A stretch of 64,000 nt of DNA from Conus ventricosus (Eukaryota; Mollusca; Gastropoda; Neogastropoda; Conidae): contig CM031611.1 of NCBI GenBank assembly GCA_018398815.1, forward strand, positions 79,768,736 to 79,832,735, read 5' to 3'. The notes under the pieces are model-generated. The model was not told the DNA's origin and made no database searches. It worked only from the letters and a program-made list of their open reading frames with translations. Positions 60,140 through 63,689 of the stretch are shown in pieces. Position 1 is the first letter of the stretch; each line of letters opens with the position of its first letter. The position numbers and the translations under genes were made by a program.

Positions 60140-62081
60140 GTCCCTGAACTAAGCAATTGGTTCTTGTCATCTCTGCATAGTTTCCAATGACATAGTCACT
60201 TGTGATCAACACTATGACTTTCCTTGTTTCCTGAACATTTTAATCCGAAAATGAAAGAAACTGCATGATTTCATTCTCATCGAGTGGTGAAATTATCATT
60301 TTCATTTGCAAAAGGCTCAGAAAACTGATCAATAAAGGTTAAATAGTTACATTAAAACCCAAAATCTTGAAAACAGGCACACACAAAAAACCCCAAACAG
60401 AACAAAAACACCAATGAATGAAAAGAACAGAATTAAAAAACTGACCATCAGGCAGTTCACTAGTGGGGAGCATAATGCGAGGAACACGGGAATCTGTGGG
60501 TGCAAAGACAGCAAAGTTGTGCTTGGGATCTTGCAAGGGCGTATTGAACCACTGCAAGCCCGCGAGTGTTTCTTTGTCAGAATGGCAACAACCTGCAACA
60601 GCAATGTCCTTCGCATGTTACATCCAAATGACATGACAGGGTTTACACAGCACCCAGTAACTGTCAGGGTGGTGGGAGGAAAATGTGGGGTGACGGCAAA
60701 GAGGGAAGGGAACAGGCAAAAGTCATACTTCAGAGTACCAAGTTGCACTTCATTATGAAATGTGATGATTCCTCTTTTTCAAAGCATGCCAGCAGGAGGG
60801 GGTTCGTGGGGGACATTGGGGGAAGGGGGGAGGGACAGGGAAAAGTCATATTTGAGAGAATCATGTCCGTTTCATGTAGAAAAGTGATATGTTTTTTACA
60901 AAGCATGCCAGCTAGCACCTATCGGCAGTATGCTTTCAACAATGTTTTTTTTCACAAAGTTAAATGAAAACTATATAAAAAAAAAGAGCAAAAAAAATAT
61001 GGGGGCGAGGGTGGGGGTAGGGGGAATGGAGAGGCATGTGTGGGAAGGGAAGGGATGGGATGGGGGTGAAGGGGGAGGTAAGAAGAAATGGCTAATAATA
61101 CATCATATTTCGGCCAACAAAAAAACTGCTGATTAGATGTGGTTAACGGCAATGTCAGATCAACATAGGCTGACAAATGCACAAAGGGTGAAATGAAACA
61201 GAGGGAGGGTCAAACACATTGGTTTCTACAAGATACAGTCCTTTGTGGGTGCACTCTGATCCTCACTGACAGGAGGCGTAGTCAGATGGACCATAATTAT
61301 GTTGAATACAGACAGACAACACCAAGCAGCACTCAAACAATCCACAGTGATGCAGAGTGTCCACTGGCAAACGATTTTAAAGGGAGAGTTGGACAGCATG
61401 TCAGAGTAATGACATTAGGACCAACAAGGCATGGAGGATGAAGAAACAACAGCAAAAACTATCAAATAAAACAAATTAAAAAAAAAAAAAAAAAAGAAAC
61501 TAGTCCACTAAGCATCAGCATGGAGTCGCTTTTCACTGAACAAGCAAAAGCAAGTTAGCTGCAAAGTGAGATGACTTCAGGCAGAAATTTAAACAAATTT
61601 TCCAAAAGTATTTGAAATAACGCCCACCAGACAACACGGACAAACAAATCACAAGTCTGGCGGAGTTATTTCAAATACTTTTTTAAGATAAGCAAAAGAA
61701 AGATAATCAGAACCCACCCTACCCTTCCTCTCGCCCCAAACATACACCACCATTCATGACACATTCAGTCTCACCTTCCCTGTGGGCTGAATAAACCTGT
61801 CACTGTTGATCTCGCTCCCTTCCTCTCCTTCTTCTTGTCCTCCTCCTCCTGCACCTGAACCCTCCATCAGCCTGCGCACCACAGGACTCCCCTGGTCCAT
61901 CACCTCCTTCACCGATTTGTAGCGCTTCCCCTTCGCGTTCGAACCCTGGCCCTTGGCACATGCCTTCTTCTTGTTGGGTTCACCGCCTTTTCCACTGGCT
62001 GGGTATGGGTGTGGGACGTGGAGGCCACCTGGGTAGGGGTGGCACTGCTTCCAGTCACTTGTTTGGTGATGAGGGAACTCT
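16072..62081 (-). CDS. DIS3L2: DIS3-like exonuclease 2, partial gene model of 18 exons
   Basis: DIS3L2 is a cytoplasmic, exosome-independent 3'-5' exoribonuclease of the RNase II/RNB family that degrades oligouridylated RNAs, including pre-let-7 in animals. Eighteen exons with consensus AG acceptors and GT donors join into about 730 codons: linker, cold-shock domain 2, complete RNB domain and S1 domain. Assignment to DIS3L2, not DIS3 or DIS3L, rests on [44 protein letters not shown] and the RNB signature [10 protein letters not shown]. Exon order and phases match the family from start to stop. The N-terminal exons (cold-shock domain 1) are outside the window. Introns are short before the RNB start and reach 8.6 kb near the 3' end, where they are filled with repeats. 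Reading-frame breaks occur in exons 2, 3, 11 and 16, counted from the first exon in the window. Confidence 0.93.
16339..16400 (+). mobile_element. SINE head fragment beside a DIS3L2 splice donor
   Basis: GGGCCGGAACAGCTCAGTGG and TACAGCGCCGGACTC match the A-box half of the tRNA-headed SINE seen at 13.3, 18.6 and 49.4 kb. The B-box half and body are missing. It ends about 20 bp from the donor of the 16424-16591 exon. Confidence 0.6.
16424..16591 (-). CDS. DIS3L2: DIS3L2 exon 17: S1 domain
   Basis: 56 codons in phase 0, acceptor CAACAG and donor GTAAGT. Reads [20 protein letters not shown], then [10 protein letters not shown] and [20 protein letters not shown]. It corresponds to the last strands of the RNA-binding S1 domain (family pattern K-x-x-L-x-L-V-W ... 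I-x-x-F-S-x-V). No frame break. Confidence 0.93.
16600..17255. other. Intronic sequence without visible features
   Basis: Unique-looking intron sequence between exon 17 and the 21-bp satellite. No ORF, repeat or RNA gene was recognised. Confidence 0.6.
17257..18282. repeat. 21-bp satellite, left part
   Basis: After a lead-in of ~20-bp GACAGTGAGACAAAGAACAG variants (17257-17395), the array settles into a 21-bp unit, GATAACAAGACAAAGCGGTG plus T. The period is divisible by three, so minus-strand frames stay open for up to 397 codons of CYHTALS-type heptapeptides. It is interrupted at 18282 by a transposon and continues at 19393. Confidence 0.95.
18479..18527. repeat. (GA)n microsatellite inside the hAT-like element
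   Basis: An uninterrupted GA tract, internal to the 18283-19392 insert. Confidence 0.95.
18624..18961 (-). mobile_element. tRNA-derived SINE (copy 2), nested in the hAT-like element
   Basis: The same head, body and (GAA)n tail as copy 1 at 13340-13664, with only a handful of differences over about 320 bp. It interrupts the BED-like reading frame of the host element right after EEWPCIVN, so it arrived after the transposon. No target duplication could be read confidently. Confidence 0.88.
18966..19152 (-). pseudogene. Possible transposase N-terminus (BED/TTF-like) fragment
   Basis: From an ATG at 19152 the minus strand reads [21 protein letters not shown] second frame then reads [20 protein letters not shown] followed by EWPCIV. 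A basic stretch followed by F-x-x-x-Y-x-x-E-W-P resembles the start of BED/TTF-type zinc-finger transposase genes related to hAT. The frames are out of register by one base, and the SINE cuts the sequence. There is no catalytic domain. Confidence 0.35.
19393..20575. repeat. 21-bp satellite, right part
   Basis: Continuation of the array interrupted at 18282. Units vary (GATAACAAGACAAAGCAGTG, GATAGCAAGACAAAGCGGTG). The first ~60 bp (GTGGTGTGACAGCAAGACAG...) repeat a segment seen at 18128-18200, so the array also has a longer-range duplication. Confidence 0.95.
20580..21135. other. Intronic sequence without visible features
   Basis: Nothing recognisable lies between the end of the satellite and the left end of the piggyBac element. 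Confidence 0.5.
21170..22830. repeat. ~370-bp tandem repeats inside the piggyBac element, 5 copies
   Basis: The landmarks AAAGGGACAGAATTTTGCTT, TAGGTTCACTCATCTGTTCA and ATTTATTGAGATATCTCTTA recur near 21208, 21580, 21945, 22313 and 22690. Copies are diverged. Copies 2-4 are preceded by a GGGTACCC-like block. The array reaches almost to the left terminal inverted repeat. Confidence 0.85.
23259..24767 (-). pseudogene. PiggyBac transposase-derived (PGBD) protein, degenerate
   Basis: The N-terminus from the ATG at 24767 reads [20 protein letters not shown] and an acidic stretch. Near 24300 comes [20 protein letters not shown]. Near 23600-23460 come [20 protein letters not shown] and, after an in-frame TGA at the base following [25 protein letters not shown] then LKRVRF and IKLYL. 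The C-terminus reads [20 protein letters not shown] with a KIRRD cysteine-rich remnant, ending at 23259. These are piggyBac DDD-domain and C-terminal zinc-binding blocks, but the middle is lost (a CA microsatellite fills 23735-24131), a stop interrupts the core, and the segment between IKLYL and the C-terminal domain is deleted. Not functional. Confidence 0.8.
23735..24131. repeat. (CA)n microsatellite with higher-order units
   Basis: CA tracts alternate with CACCACATAGAAGCATACAC and ACCATAAACAATGACACACA blocks repeated several times. The Cys/Val-rich ORFs here are artefacts. Confidence 0.9.
25192..25295 (-). CDS. DIS3L2: DIS3L2 exon 16: start of S1 domain
   Basis: Acceptor GTTGCAG, donor GTCAGT. 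Reads [20 protein letters not shown], then IFVLRL. The continuation VVKRVYCE lies in the next frame. This matches the family segment with MVM ... F-D-x-x-V-L-R-x-G-V-x-K-R-x-Y-C. One base is missing near 25216-25217, where a Gly codon is expected. With it the exon is 105 nt and phase 0 on both sides, agreeing with its neighbours. Confidence 0.88.
25300..26225. other. Intronic sequence; short 33-bp triplication
   Basis: Mostly unique intron DNA. At 25932-26024 a ~33-bp unit (GTTAACTGTACAGGTAYGCC) occurs three times. No coding signal. Confidence 0.6.
26330..26715. repeat. 30-bp minisatellite, ~13 copies
   Basis: The unit is ACACATGCAACATCAACAAC followed by ACAGAAACAG. A period of 30 with occasional 31-bp units keeps frames open, giving the spurious [14 protein letters not shown] 190-codon ORF. 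Confidence 0.95.
26929..27059 (-). CDS. DIS3L2: DIS3L2 exon 15: end of RNB domain
   Basis: 131 nt, acceptor TGTGCAG, donor GTGAGG, phase 1 in and 0 out. Reads [20 protein letters not shown], then [20 protein letters not shown] and IFVK. Aligns to the family's GYRE ... CND-x-x-x-x-x-K-x-x-x-E-x-S-x-x-L-F-F-A-x-x-V-K helix region after the RNB signature. Confidence 0.93.
27580..27727 (-). CDS. DIS3L2: DIS3L2 exon 14: RNB signature
   Basis: 148 nt, acceptor TGTGCAG, donor GTGTGT, phase 0 in and 1 out. Reads [20 protein letters not shown], then [20 protein letters not shown] and VHRTLAAAL. It contains the RNase II family signature H-(Y/F)[24 protein letters not shown], intact. This region binds the RNA 3' end near the active site. 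Confidence 0.96.
28075..29340 (+). repeat. 143-bp tandem array, ~8 copies, each with a palindrome
   Basis: After a header (GAACGAAG, GTCTGTGTGTCTG, CACTCGCTCCAGAC; also at 2.5 kb) come eight units. Each contains GGAATATCTCAGAAAGTACT, GTATGTTCATTATGGGTCA, GATGTTTTAGTTTACCG and a palindromic core, AGCCGTTACTAACGGCT flanked by CCGTTAT and GTAACGG. Spacing of the TTCATTATGGGTCA landmark is about 140-147 bp (28234, 28381, 28521, 28666, ~28811, ~28958, ~29093, ~29231). Confidence 0.92.
29341..31115. other. Intronic sequence, no gene seen
   Basis: Unique-looking AT-rich intron DNA. Two overlapping minus-strand ORFs of ~64 codons (29565-29853) read smoothly but match no family I recognise. A (GT)n microsatellite lies at 30908-30945. 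Confidence 0.5.
31362..31448 (-). CDS. DIS3L2: DIS3L2 exon 13
   Basis: 87 nt (29 codons, phase 0/0), acceptor TTCCTGTTGCAG, donor GTAAGA. Reads [20 protein letters not shown] and VALCSRPMR. Corresponds to the RNB segment ending in C-S-R-P-M before the ALYFCSG-type motif. The upstream ORF extension into the intron is not coding. Confidence 0.93.
32037..33502 (+). pseudogene. Tc1-type DDE transposase, interrupted
   Basis: Cut-and-paste transposase. The N-terminal helix-turn-helix starts [20 protein letters not shown] and continues DARQVANIF, where a 424-bp insertion splits it. After the insert it resumes [20 protein letters not shown]. The catalytic domain has FSDESRF (first D), [11 protein letters not shown] (second D) and [12 protein letters not shown] (E), with 34 residues between the second D and E. 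A one-base frame slip lies near 32635 and another near 33444. With these, the C-terminus reads [19 protein letters not shown] and stops at 33502. The longest intact frame is 240 codons (32727-33449). Confidence 0.88.
32123..32546. mobile_element. hAT-like non-autonomous element 2 (6-bp target duplication)
   Basis: The 424-bp insert in the Tc1 transposase gene starts CAGAGCTGCCAAC and ends GTTGGCAGCTATG. It is flanked by CATCTT (32117-32122 and 32547-32552). Excision of insert plus one CATCTT restores the frame ...ANIFNVHIS..., as expected for a Tc1 helix-turn-helix. Three ACAGTAGCA motifs lie near the left end (32153, 32175, 32197 region) and several CGTAGCA/GTAGCA motifs near the right end (32456-32535), in the same orientation as in element 1. 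No coding capacity. Confidence 0.78.
33778..33898. repeat. ~40-bp tandem triplication
   Basis: Three units of ACAGCAAGCAATCTATTATT followed by CAAAGTGAACAATCA, just outside the right end of the Tc1 element. Confidence 0.9.
34004..34070. repeat. Left copy of ~67-bp target-site duplication
   Basis: ATGTAGCTATTATGAACGTA through CATGAATTAATGCAC also occurs at 37561-37627, directly after the A-rich tail of the LINE. The copies differ by a couple of single-base indels. Confidence 0.85.
34080..37560 (+). mobile_element. L1/Tx1-like LINE, 5'-truncated, degenerate
   Basis: A non-LTR retrotransposon copy ending in an A-rich tail (37532-37560) and flanked by a ~67-bp direct duplication. Reading across several frames gives reverse-transcriptase blocks: [60 protein letters not shown] and QFADD (catalytic Asp pair, ~35030). 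A C-terminal connection domain follows to about 36660, then a ~870-bp 3' UTR with a GT tract (37037-37070). No endonuclease domain is present. Many stops and shifts show it is dead. Confidence 0.87.
34150..36660 (+). pseudogene. LINE ORF2 remnant (reverse transcriptase and C-terminal region)
   Basis: The coding part of the L1/Tx1-like copy. The fingers/palm start at ~34350 (SPGSDG), FADD is at ~35030, and smooth frames run at 35140-35385, 35567-35893 and 35829-36161. Frame changes every 50-150 bp, plus stops. Loss of the endonuclease is consistent with 5' truncation during insertion. Confidence 0.8.
37561..37627. repeat. Right copy of ~67-bp target-site duplication
   Basis: Matches 34004-34070 with two small indels and begins immediately after the poly-A tail. 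Confidence 0.85.
37820..37879 (-). CDS. DIS3L2: DIS3L2 exon 12
   Basis: 60 nt (20 codons, phase 0/0), acceptor TGTATTTTCAG, donor GTACAG. Reads [20 protein letters not shown], matching the family segment DLVEFC-x-x-x-G-L-P-V-D-x-x-S-A. It sits 193 bp beyond the right target duplication of the L1/Tx1-like LINE. Confidence 0.92.
38309..38372. repeat. (CA)n microsatellite
   Basis: A pure CA tract in the intron between exons 11 and 12. The rest of 38380-39330 shows nothing recognisable. Confidence 0.95.
39335..39870. repeat. 105-bp tandem array, ~5 copies
   Basis: Units carry ACATGGCAGTGTTTCACACC, GATAAGGCATTTGTTTGGAC and TATATCATGAAACTACTCGC. Copy starts are near 39338, 39443, 39549, 39654 and 39769. 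The last two copies are more diverged. Confidence 0.93.
40071..40192 (-). CDS. DIS3L2: DIS3L2 exon 11
   Basis: 122 nt, acceptor GGCAG, donor GTCAGT, phase 2 in. Reads [20 protein letters not shown], then YKEKAVLRR. The continuation PQSRMIKDL is two bases out of register. The family has a short proline-rich segment here (RRHPPPQ type). The break lies within the C/G-rich run at 40094-40106. Restoring two bases gives 126 nt with the upstream phase and matches the phase-0 start of exon 12. Confidence 0.9.
40404..40534. repeat. (GT)n microsatellite, two tracts
   Basis: GT tracts flank a short block. The sequence TATGAGTGGATTATTC occurs both before and after the second tract. Confidence 0.92.
40838..41398. 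repeat. Left arm of a ~555-bp inverted repeat
   Basis: It begins CACAGCTTTATTTTTCTGTC and ends CTCTGCAGCTGTGG. Its reverse complement appears at 42038-42586 with scattered substitutions and small indels, for example the GCTGGCTGGTGGGAGCA, GACATTCAGTTGGTCGAGTA and CTAGTTAACTAGG blocks. No coding sequence was recognised in either arm. Confidence 0.88.
41419..41490. repeat. (GT)n microsatellite
   Basis: GT tract in the spacer between the inverted arms. Confidence 0.9.
42038..42586. repeat. Right arm of the ~555-bp inverted repeat
   Basis: Reverse complement of 40838-41398, separated from it by ~640 bp. It starts CCACAGCTGCAGAGGCC and ends GACAGAAAATAAAGCTGTG. Confidence 0.88.
43620..43648. repeat. 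Poly-C run
   Basis: A C homopolymer of about 28 bases. Confidence 0.95.
44155..44620. repeat. Three ~150-180-bp copies, each headed by a CA microsatellite
   Basis: Each copy is (CA)n then CCACATGATATYRCACAAYG, GATGAAGAAA, CAGACWGGAAATTTACAT, GCATGCACTC-like and GTGGTCCTRTGCCATGCTTT. Copies start near 44161, 44308 and 44452. Confidence 0.88.
46439..47152 (-). mobile_element. Non-LTR retrotransposon 3' end abutting a splice donor
   Basis: From about 47150 the minus strand reads [36 protein letters not shown] and LSSLHWLPI. In other frames follow [29 protein letters not shown] and [16 protein letters not shown]. It ends with AGCGCTCTATAAATATCC and a TTACA-type tail. These are C-terminal reverse-transcriptase motifs of a jockey/CR1/RTE-like LINE. 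A CA/CG microsatellite lies at 46510-46630 within its 3' part. Confidence 0.85.
47162..47298 (-). CDS. DIS3L2: DIS3L2 exon 10
   Basis: 137 nt, acceptor TTTTTCAG, donor GTGAGTG, phase 0 in and 2 out. Reads [20 protein letters not shown], then [20 protein letters not shown] and QRDSN. Aligns to the family motif IAKQLR-x-x-R-F-x-x-G-A-L-R-L-D-Q ... ETGLP ... NKLVEEF across the junction. Its donor is directly followed by LINE sequence. Confidence 0.95.
47735..47842 (-). CDS. DIS3L2: DIS3L2 exon 9
   Basis: 108 nt (36 codons, 0/0), acceptor CACCCACAG, donor GTAAAA. Reads [20 protein letters not shown], then [16 protein letters not shown]. Matches the variable RNB insert with the ELPP motif between SYEHAQ and IAKQLR. 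Confidence 0.93.
47866..49130. repeat. 37-bp minisatellite, ~34 copies
   Basis: The unit is ATCACATCACAGCACAGCTT followed by GATGGGGAAACACAGCC. Very homogeneous, with a few units lacking CATCAC or with ACC for ATC. It starts 24 bp upstream of exon 9's acceptor; the acceptor region GGGTGAAAACACAG even resembles part of the unit, so the array may have grown from the splice-site region. Confidence 0.97.
49441..49966 (+). mobile_element. tRNA-derived SINE with LINE-like 3' tail (copy 3)
   Basis: The head GCCGGAATAGCTCAGTTGG plus B box GCGGGTTCGAACC and the body through ACTATAAACCGAGGT match copies 1 and 2, but the rest differs. It ends ATTGTAAAGCGCTTAGAG ... GCGCTATATAAGTATTC and an (ATT)n tail. 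That 3' end resembles the end of the LINE at 52013-52486. The acceptor stem does not pair, so it is not a tRNA gene. Confidence 0.88.
50011..50079 (-). CDS. DIS3L2: DIS3L2 exon 8
   Basis: 69 nt (23 codons, 0/0), acceptor GTCACCAG, donor GTAATC. Reads [20 protein letters not shown] plus HAQ, matching the highly conserved [23 protein letters not shown] segment. Confidence 0.96.
50140..51120. other. Intronic sequence, no feature except T-rich runs
   Basis: Pyrimidine-rich stretches at 50390-50420 and 50700-50750. A (GGT)n tract lies at 51124-51155. No coding signal. Confidence 0.5.
51190..51297 (-). CDS. DIS3L2: DIS3L2 exon 7
   Basis: 108 nt (36 codons, 0/0), acceptor GTGGCAG, donor GTGAGG. 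Reads [20 protein letters not shown] and [16 protein letters not shown], the family's V-P-M-L-P-x-x-L-C-E-x-L-C-S-L-N-P block of the RNB fold. Confidence 0.96.
51430..52660. repeat. ~44-bp degenerate minisatellite, split by a LINE
   Basis: Units share AAAATATACCTGCTGTG, ATGTTGACACACAGGACTT and KGGGGAGG. The best copies lie at 51530-51710, with more diverged units to about 52010. After the LINE at 52013-52486, similar units (TGTTGACTTACAGGATTTGT, GGGGAAAAAGTCTTCTGTTG) resume to about 52660. Confidence 0.85.
52013..52486 (+). mobile_element. Non-LTR retrotransposon 3' end, 5'-truncated
   Basis: The + strand reads [20 protein letters not shown] and [15 protein letters not shown], the extreme C-terminus of a LINE reverse transcriptase. 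A 3' UTR with a long poly-C run (52264-52304) follows, then the terminus GTAAAGTGCTGTGAG ... GTGCTCTATAAATGTACG and an (ATT)n tail. It is inserted in the 44-bp minisatellite. Confidence 0.85.
52685..52900. mobile_element. Palindromic 216-bp element of three 62-bp units
   Basis: Ends are inverted: GTTGCGTGCACGAC at the left and GTCGTGCACGCAAC at the right. Inside, a 62-bp unit occurs three times; each joint carries GCACGACTGGTCGTGC (or the perfect palindrome GCACGACTAGTCGTGC) flanked by GATAAT/ATTATC, giving near-perfect ~40-nt palindromes. Spacer TCTCAACTCAGTCTGGATAT is shared. It has no coding capacity and resembles a MITE with internal expansion. Confidence 0.7.
53041..53175. repeat. (GT)n and (GTGC)n microsatellite
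   Basis: A pure GT tract followed by a GTGC tetramer array and another GT tract. Confidence 0.95.
53465..53577 (-). CDS. DIS3L2: DIS3L2 exon 6: RNB core
   Basis: 113 nt, acceptor TGTGCAG, donor GTAACG, phase 1 in and 0 out. Reads [20 protein letters not shown], then [17 protein letters not shown]. Contains the conserved [12 protein letters not shown] and R-A-T-S-V-Y-L blocks of RNB enzymes. Confidence 0.97.
53752..54660 (+). mobile_element. PIF/Harbinger-type transposon, internally deleted
   Basis: Inverted ends CGTATGCACGTC near 53756-53767 and GACGTGCATACG near 54646-54657, with GGG/CCC at the extreme tips. Further CCGTTTAG, GGTTAG and CGCGTTTA motifs recur in both subterminal regions. 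The expected 3-bp target duplication is not evident (flanks TCA and AGA). The 909-bp copy encodes only the first half of a HARBI1-like transposase and no Myb-like partner, and it lies 175 bp upstream of the exon 6 acceptor. Confidence 0.8.
53929..54456 (+). pseudogene. HARBI1-like DDE transposase, C-terminally deleted
   Basis: 175 codons from ATG: basic N-terminus [75 protein letters not shown] (helix-turn-helix-like) and [13 protein letters not shown], which holds the first catalytic Asp. It stops soon after RKGYHSIND. Full-length family members are about twice as long, and the second Asp and the Glu are missing. The frame itself is clean, so the loss is a deletion. Confidence 0.88.
54787..55140 (+). 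mobile_element. tRNA-derived SINE, second family
   Basis: The head GCTGCCGAGGCGAAGTGG, TTAGCGTTGCGGACTC and B box ATGGGTTCGATTCCCATC form a Leu-like tRNA relic. The body has TGGGATTTTTCTGCTCCG and GGGAAGACTGGGACCACA, and it ends in AAAAAAA at 55144. It is a different family from copies 1-3. Confidence 0.8.
55155..55515. other. Unidentified GC-richer sequence, perhaps a dispersed repeat
   Basis: GC-rich relative to the surrounding intron, between the SINE tail and the 34-bp array. Short ORFs on both strands match nothing I recognise. Confidence 0.35.
55520..55972. repeat. 34-bp minisatellite, ~13 copies
   Basis: The unit is CTGACCGGGCTGTGGCTGTG followed by GACGGGGTGTCGGA. Three units give a 34-residue frame cycle, which explains the [15 protein letters not shown] 255-codon ORF on the minus strand. 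Confidence 0.96.
56541..56694 (-). CDS. DIS3L2: DIS3L2 exon 5: RNB start with catalytic Asp cluster
   Basis: 154 nt, acceptor TTTCAG, donor GTAAGTG, phase 0 in and 1 out. Reads [40 protein letters not shown] and [12 protein letters not shown]. The I-D-P-x-x-A-x-D-L-D-D-A-L motif supplies the metal-binding aspartates of the RNB active site, and all are present. [14 protein letters not shown] is specific to DIS3L2 among the DIS3 paralogues. Confidence 0.97.
57115..57280. repeat. (CA)n microsatellite with CG interruptions
   Basis: A CA tract preceded by GCGCATGAGCGCGCATATAC-type mixed repeats, ~55 bp beyond the donor of exon 4. Confidence 0.93.
57335..57434 (-). CDS. DIS3L2: DIS3L2 exon 4
   Basis: 100 nt, acceptor CACCTCAG, donor GTAGGT, phase 2 in and 0 out. 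Reads [20 protein letters not shown] and [13 protein letters not shown]. Matches the family's S-L-G-x-A-G-x-x-E-P-E-T-E-x-x-L segment leading into the RNB domain. Confidence 0.95.
57440..58420. other. Intronic sequence, no gene seen
   Basis: Only short ORFs. (CT)n and CA tracts at 58346-58388. Confidence 0.5.
58618..58672. repeat. (CA)n microsatellite
   Basis: A CA tract with single-base interruptions, about 30 bp beyond the donor of exon 3. Confidence 0.93.
58704..58788 (-). CDS. DIS3L2: DIS3L2 exon 3 (two apparent frame breaks)
   Basis: 85 nt, acceptor TGGTCAG, donor GTAAGG. The first codons read FKERPEDF in the frame set by exon 2. [19 protein letters not shown] lies in another frame, and exon 4 returns to the first frame. 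The family order is F-x-x-R-P-x-D-x-x-x-x-L-F-I-x-R-I-x-x-W. Two bases seem missing at TTCC (near 58762) and one in the G run at the donor (58703-58705), so the net loss is three. Confidence 0.88.
59745..59911. repeat. 82-bp tandem duplication
   Basis: TTGCAAAAGTCTTACATGGY through TTTCACTGTCTCTGTCAAAAG occurs twice with three differences. Confidence 0.92.
60058..60136. repeat. (GT)n microsatellite
   Basis: A nearly pure GT tract of about 78 bp. Confidence 0.95.
60446..60592 (-). CDS. DIS3L2: DIS3L2 exon 2: cold-shock domain 2 (one apparent frame break)
   Basis: 147 nt, acceptor GCTGTTGCAG, donor GTCAGT. Reads [11 protein letters not shown], then, one frame over, [20 protein letters not shown] followed by [18 protein letters not shown]. 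This is the family's V-V-x-I-L-x-K-K-H-S-R-A ... F-x-P-x-D-x-R-V-P-R-I segment. A single base appears missing in the CGGGC run (60559-60561). Confidence 0.93.
60700..60916. repeat. ~120-bp tandem duplication, diverged
   Basis: Two copies run from a G/A-rich head through AAAAGTCATAYTTSAGAG to TTTYAAAGCATGCCAGC (first copy ends ~60797, second ~60913). The purine-rich stretch at 61000-61085 is low complexity. Confidence 0.75.
61604..61682. mobile_element. Short hairpin (MITE-like) of 79 bp
   Basis: AAAAGTATTTGAAATAAC with GCCCACCAGAC is followed ~22 bp later by GTCTGGCGGA and GTTATTTCAAATACTTTT, a ~28-bp stem with two or three mismatches. No coding capacity. Confidence 0.65.
61775..62081 (-). 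CDS. DIS3L2: DIS3L2 exon 1 in window: linker before cold-shock domain 2
   Basis: 307 nt, acceptor GTTCACTTGCAG, donor GTGAGA. Reads a Pro/Gly/Lys-rich low-conservation stretch ([16 protein letters not shown]), then [20 protein letters not shown], an acidic Gly/Glu run and DRFIQPTGK, which joins exon 2 as QPTGK-VVAIL. The first ~55 codons are also open in another frame. The phase into the upstream exon cannot be tested because that exon lies outside the window. Confidence 0.85.
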
Positions 62082-62365
62082 CTGCAAGTGAACATTCACA
62101 GTTCTAACAAGAAAGTCTTGCTTTCTCTCCTCCCTCCCCCACCTCCTTGTCTGTGTTAGGGGAGAAGAGGGGAAGAGGTTGAAGAGGGGTGAGGTGGGGA
62201 CAAAGTGGCTGACAGTTCTAGTGAGTTACAGTCCTTTGTTGAATGCCAGTATGCAAATTGTACTGGAGACTTAGCAGGAGAAAAAGGTGAAGGAATGGTA
62301 CATAGTTAAGTGAATTCTAAATAACTTCATTGGAAGTATCCAGCCTACCTGTAAAGCTATATATA

Positions 62366-63546
62366 TTTCATAGGAAGAACACGAAGAGACAGGCTGGGAC
62401 AAAAACATATTTCATAGGAAGAACACGAAGAGACAGCTGGACAAAAACATATTTCATAGGAAGAAACGAAGAGACAGCTGGGACAAAAACATATTTCATG
62501 GAAGAACACGAAGAGACAGGCTGGACAAAAACATATTTCATAGGAAGAACACGAAGAGACAGGCTGGGACAAAAACATATTTCATAGGAAGAACACGAAG
62601 AGACAGGCTGGGACAAAAACATATTTCATGGGAAGAACACGAAGAGACAGGCTGGGACAAAAACATATTTCATGGGAAGAACACGAAGAGACAGGCTGGG
62701 ACAAAAACATATTTCATAGGAAGAACACGAAGAGACAGGCTGGGACAAAAACATATTTCATAGGAAGAACACGAAGAGACAGGCTGGGACAAAAACATAT
62801 TTCATAGGAAGAACACGAAGAGACAGGCTGGGACAAAAACATATTTCATAGGAAGAACACGAAGAGACAGGCTGGGACAAAAACATATTTCATAGGAAGA
62901 ACACGAAGAGACAGGCTGGGACAAAAACATATTTCATAGGAAGAACACGAAGAGACAGGCTGGGACAAAAACATATTTCATAGGAAGAACATGAAGAGAC
63001 AGGCTGGGACAAAAACATATTTCATGGGAAGAACACGAAGAGACAGGCTGGGACAAAAACATATTTCATGGGAAGAACACGAAGAGACAGGCTGGGACAA
63101 AAACATATTTCATAGGAAGAACACGAAGAGACAGGCTGGGACAAAAACATATTTCATAGGAAGAACACGAAGAGACAGGCTGGGACAAAAACATATTTCA
63201 TAGGAAGAACACGAAGAGACAGGCTGGGACAAAAACATATTTCATAGGAAGAACACGAAGAGACAGGCTGGGACAAAAACATATTTCATAGGAAGAACAC
63301 GAAGAGACAGGCTGGGACAAAAACATATTTCATAGGAAGAACACGAAGAGACAGGCTGGGACAAAAACATATTTCATAGGAAGAACACGAAGAGACAGGC
63401 TGGGACAAAAACATATTTCATGGGAAGAACACGAAGAGACAGGCTGGGACAAAAACATATTTCATAGGAAGAACACGAAGAGACAGGCTGGGACAAAAAC
63501 ATATTTCATAGGAAGAACACGAAGAGACAGGCTGGGACAAAAACAG
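62366..63546. repeat. 44-bp minisatellite, ~27 copies
   Basis: The unit is CATAGGAAGAACACGAAGAG followed by ACAGGCTGGGACAAAAACATATTT. Very homogeneous; the first four units carry small deletions (GACAGCTGG, GGAAGAAACG), and a CATGGG variant recurs in blocks. Confidence 0.97.
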
Positions 63547-63689
63547 AGGTACAGACACAGAGAAAAGCAAACCCAGTCCTTGATCTGTTCAATAACATTT
63601 GTAGAAGCATTCTTTTTTTTCCTTGAACAATGATGACAATGATGATTTACATGCACCCAATTTCTGCTGTGCTCAGAGCACTTACCTCA

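Noticed and set aside
59774..60190. 138-codon + strand ORF
   Set aside because: Built from an 82-bp duplication and a GT microsatellite; no family resemblance.
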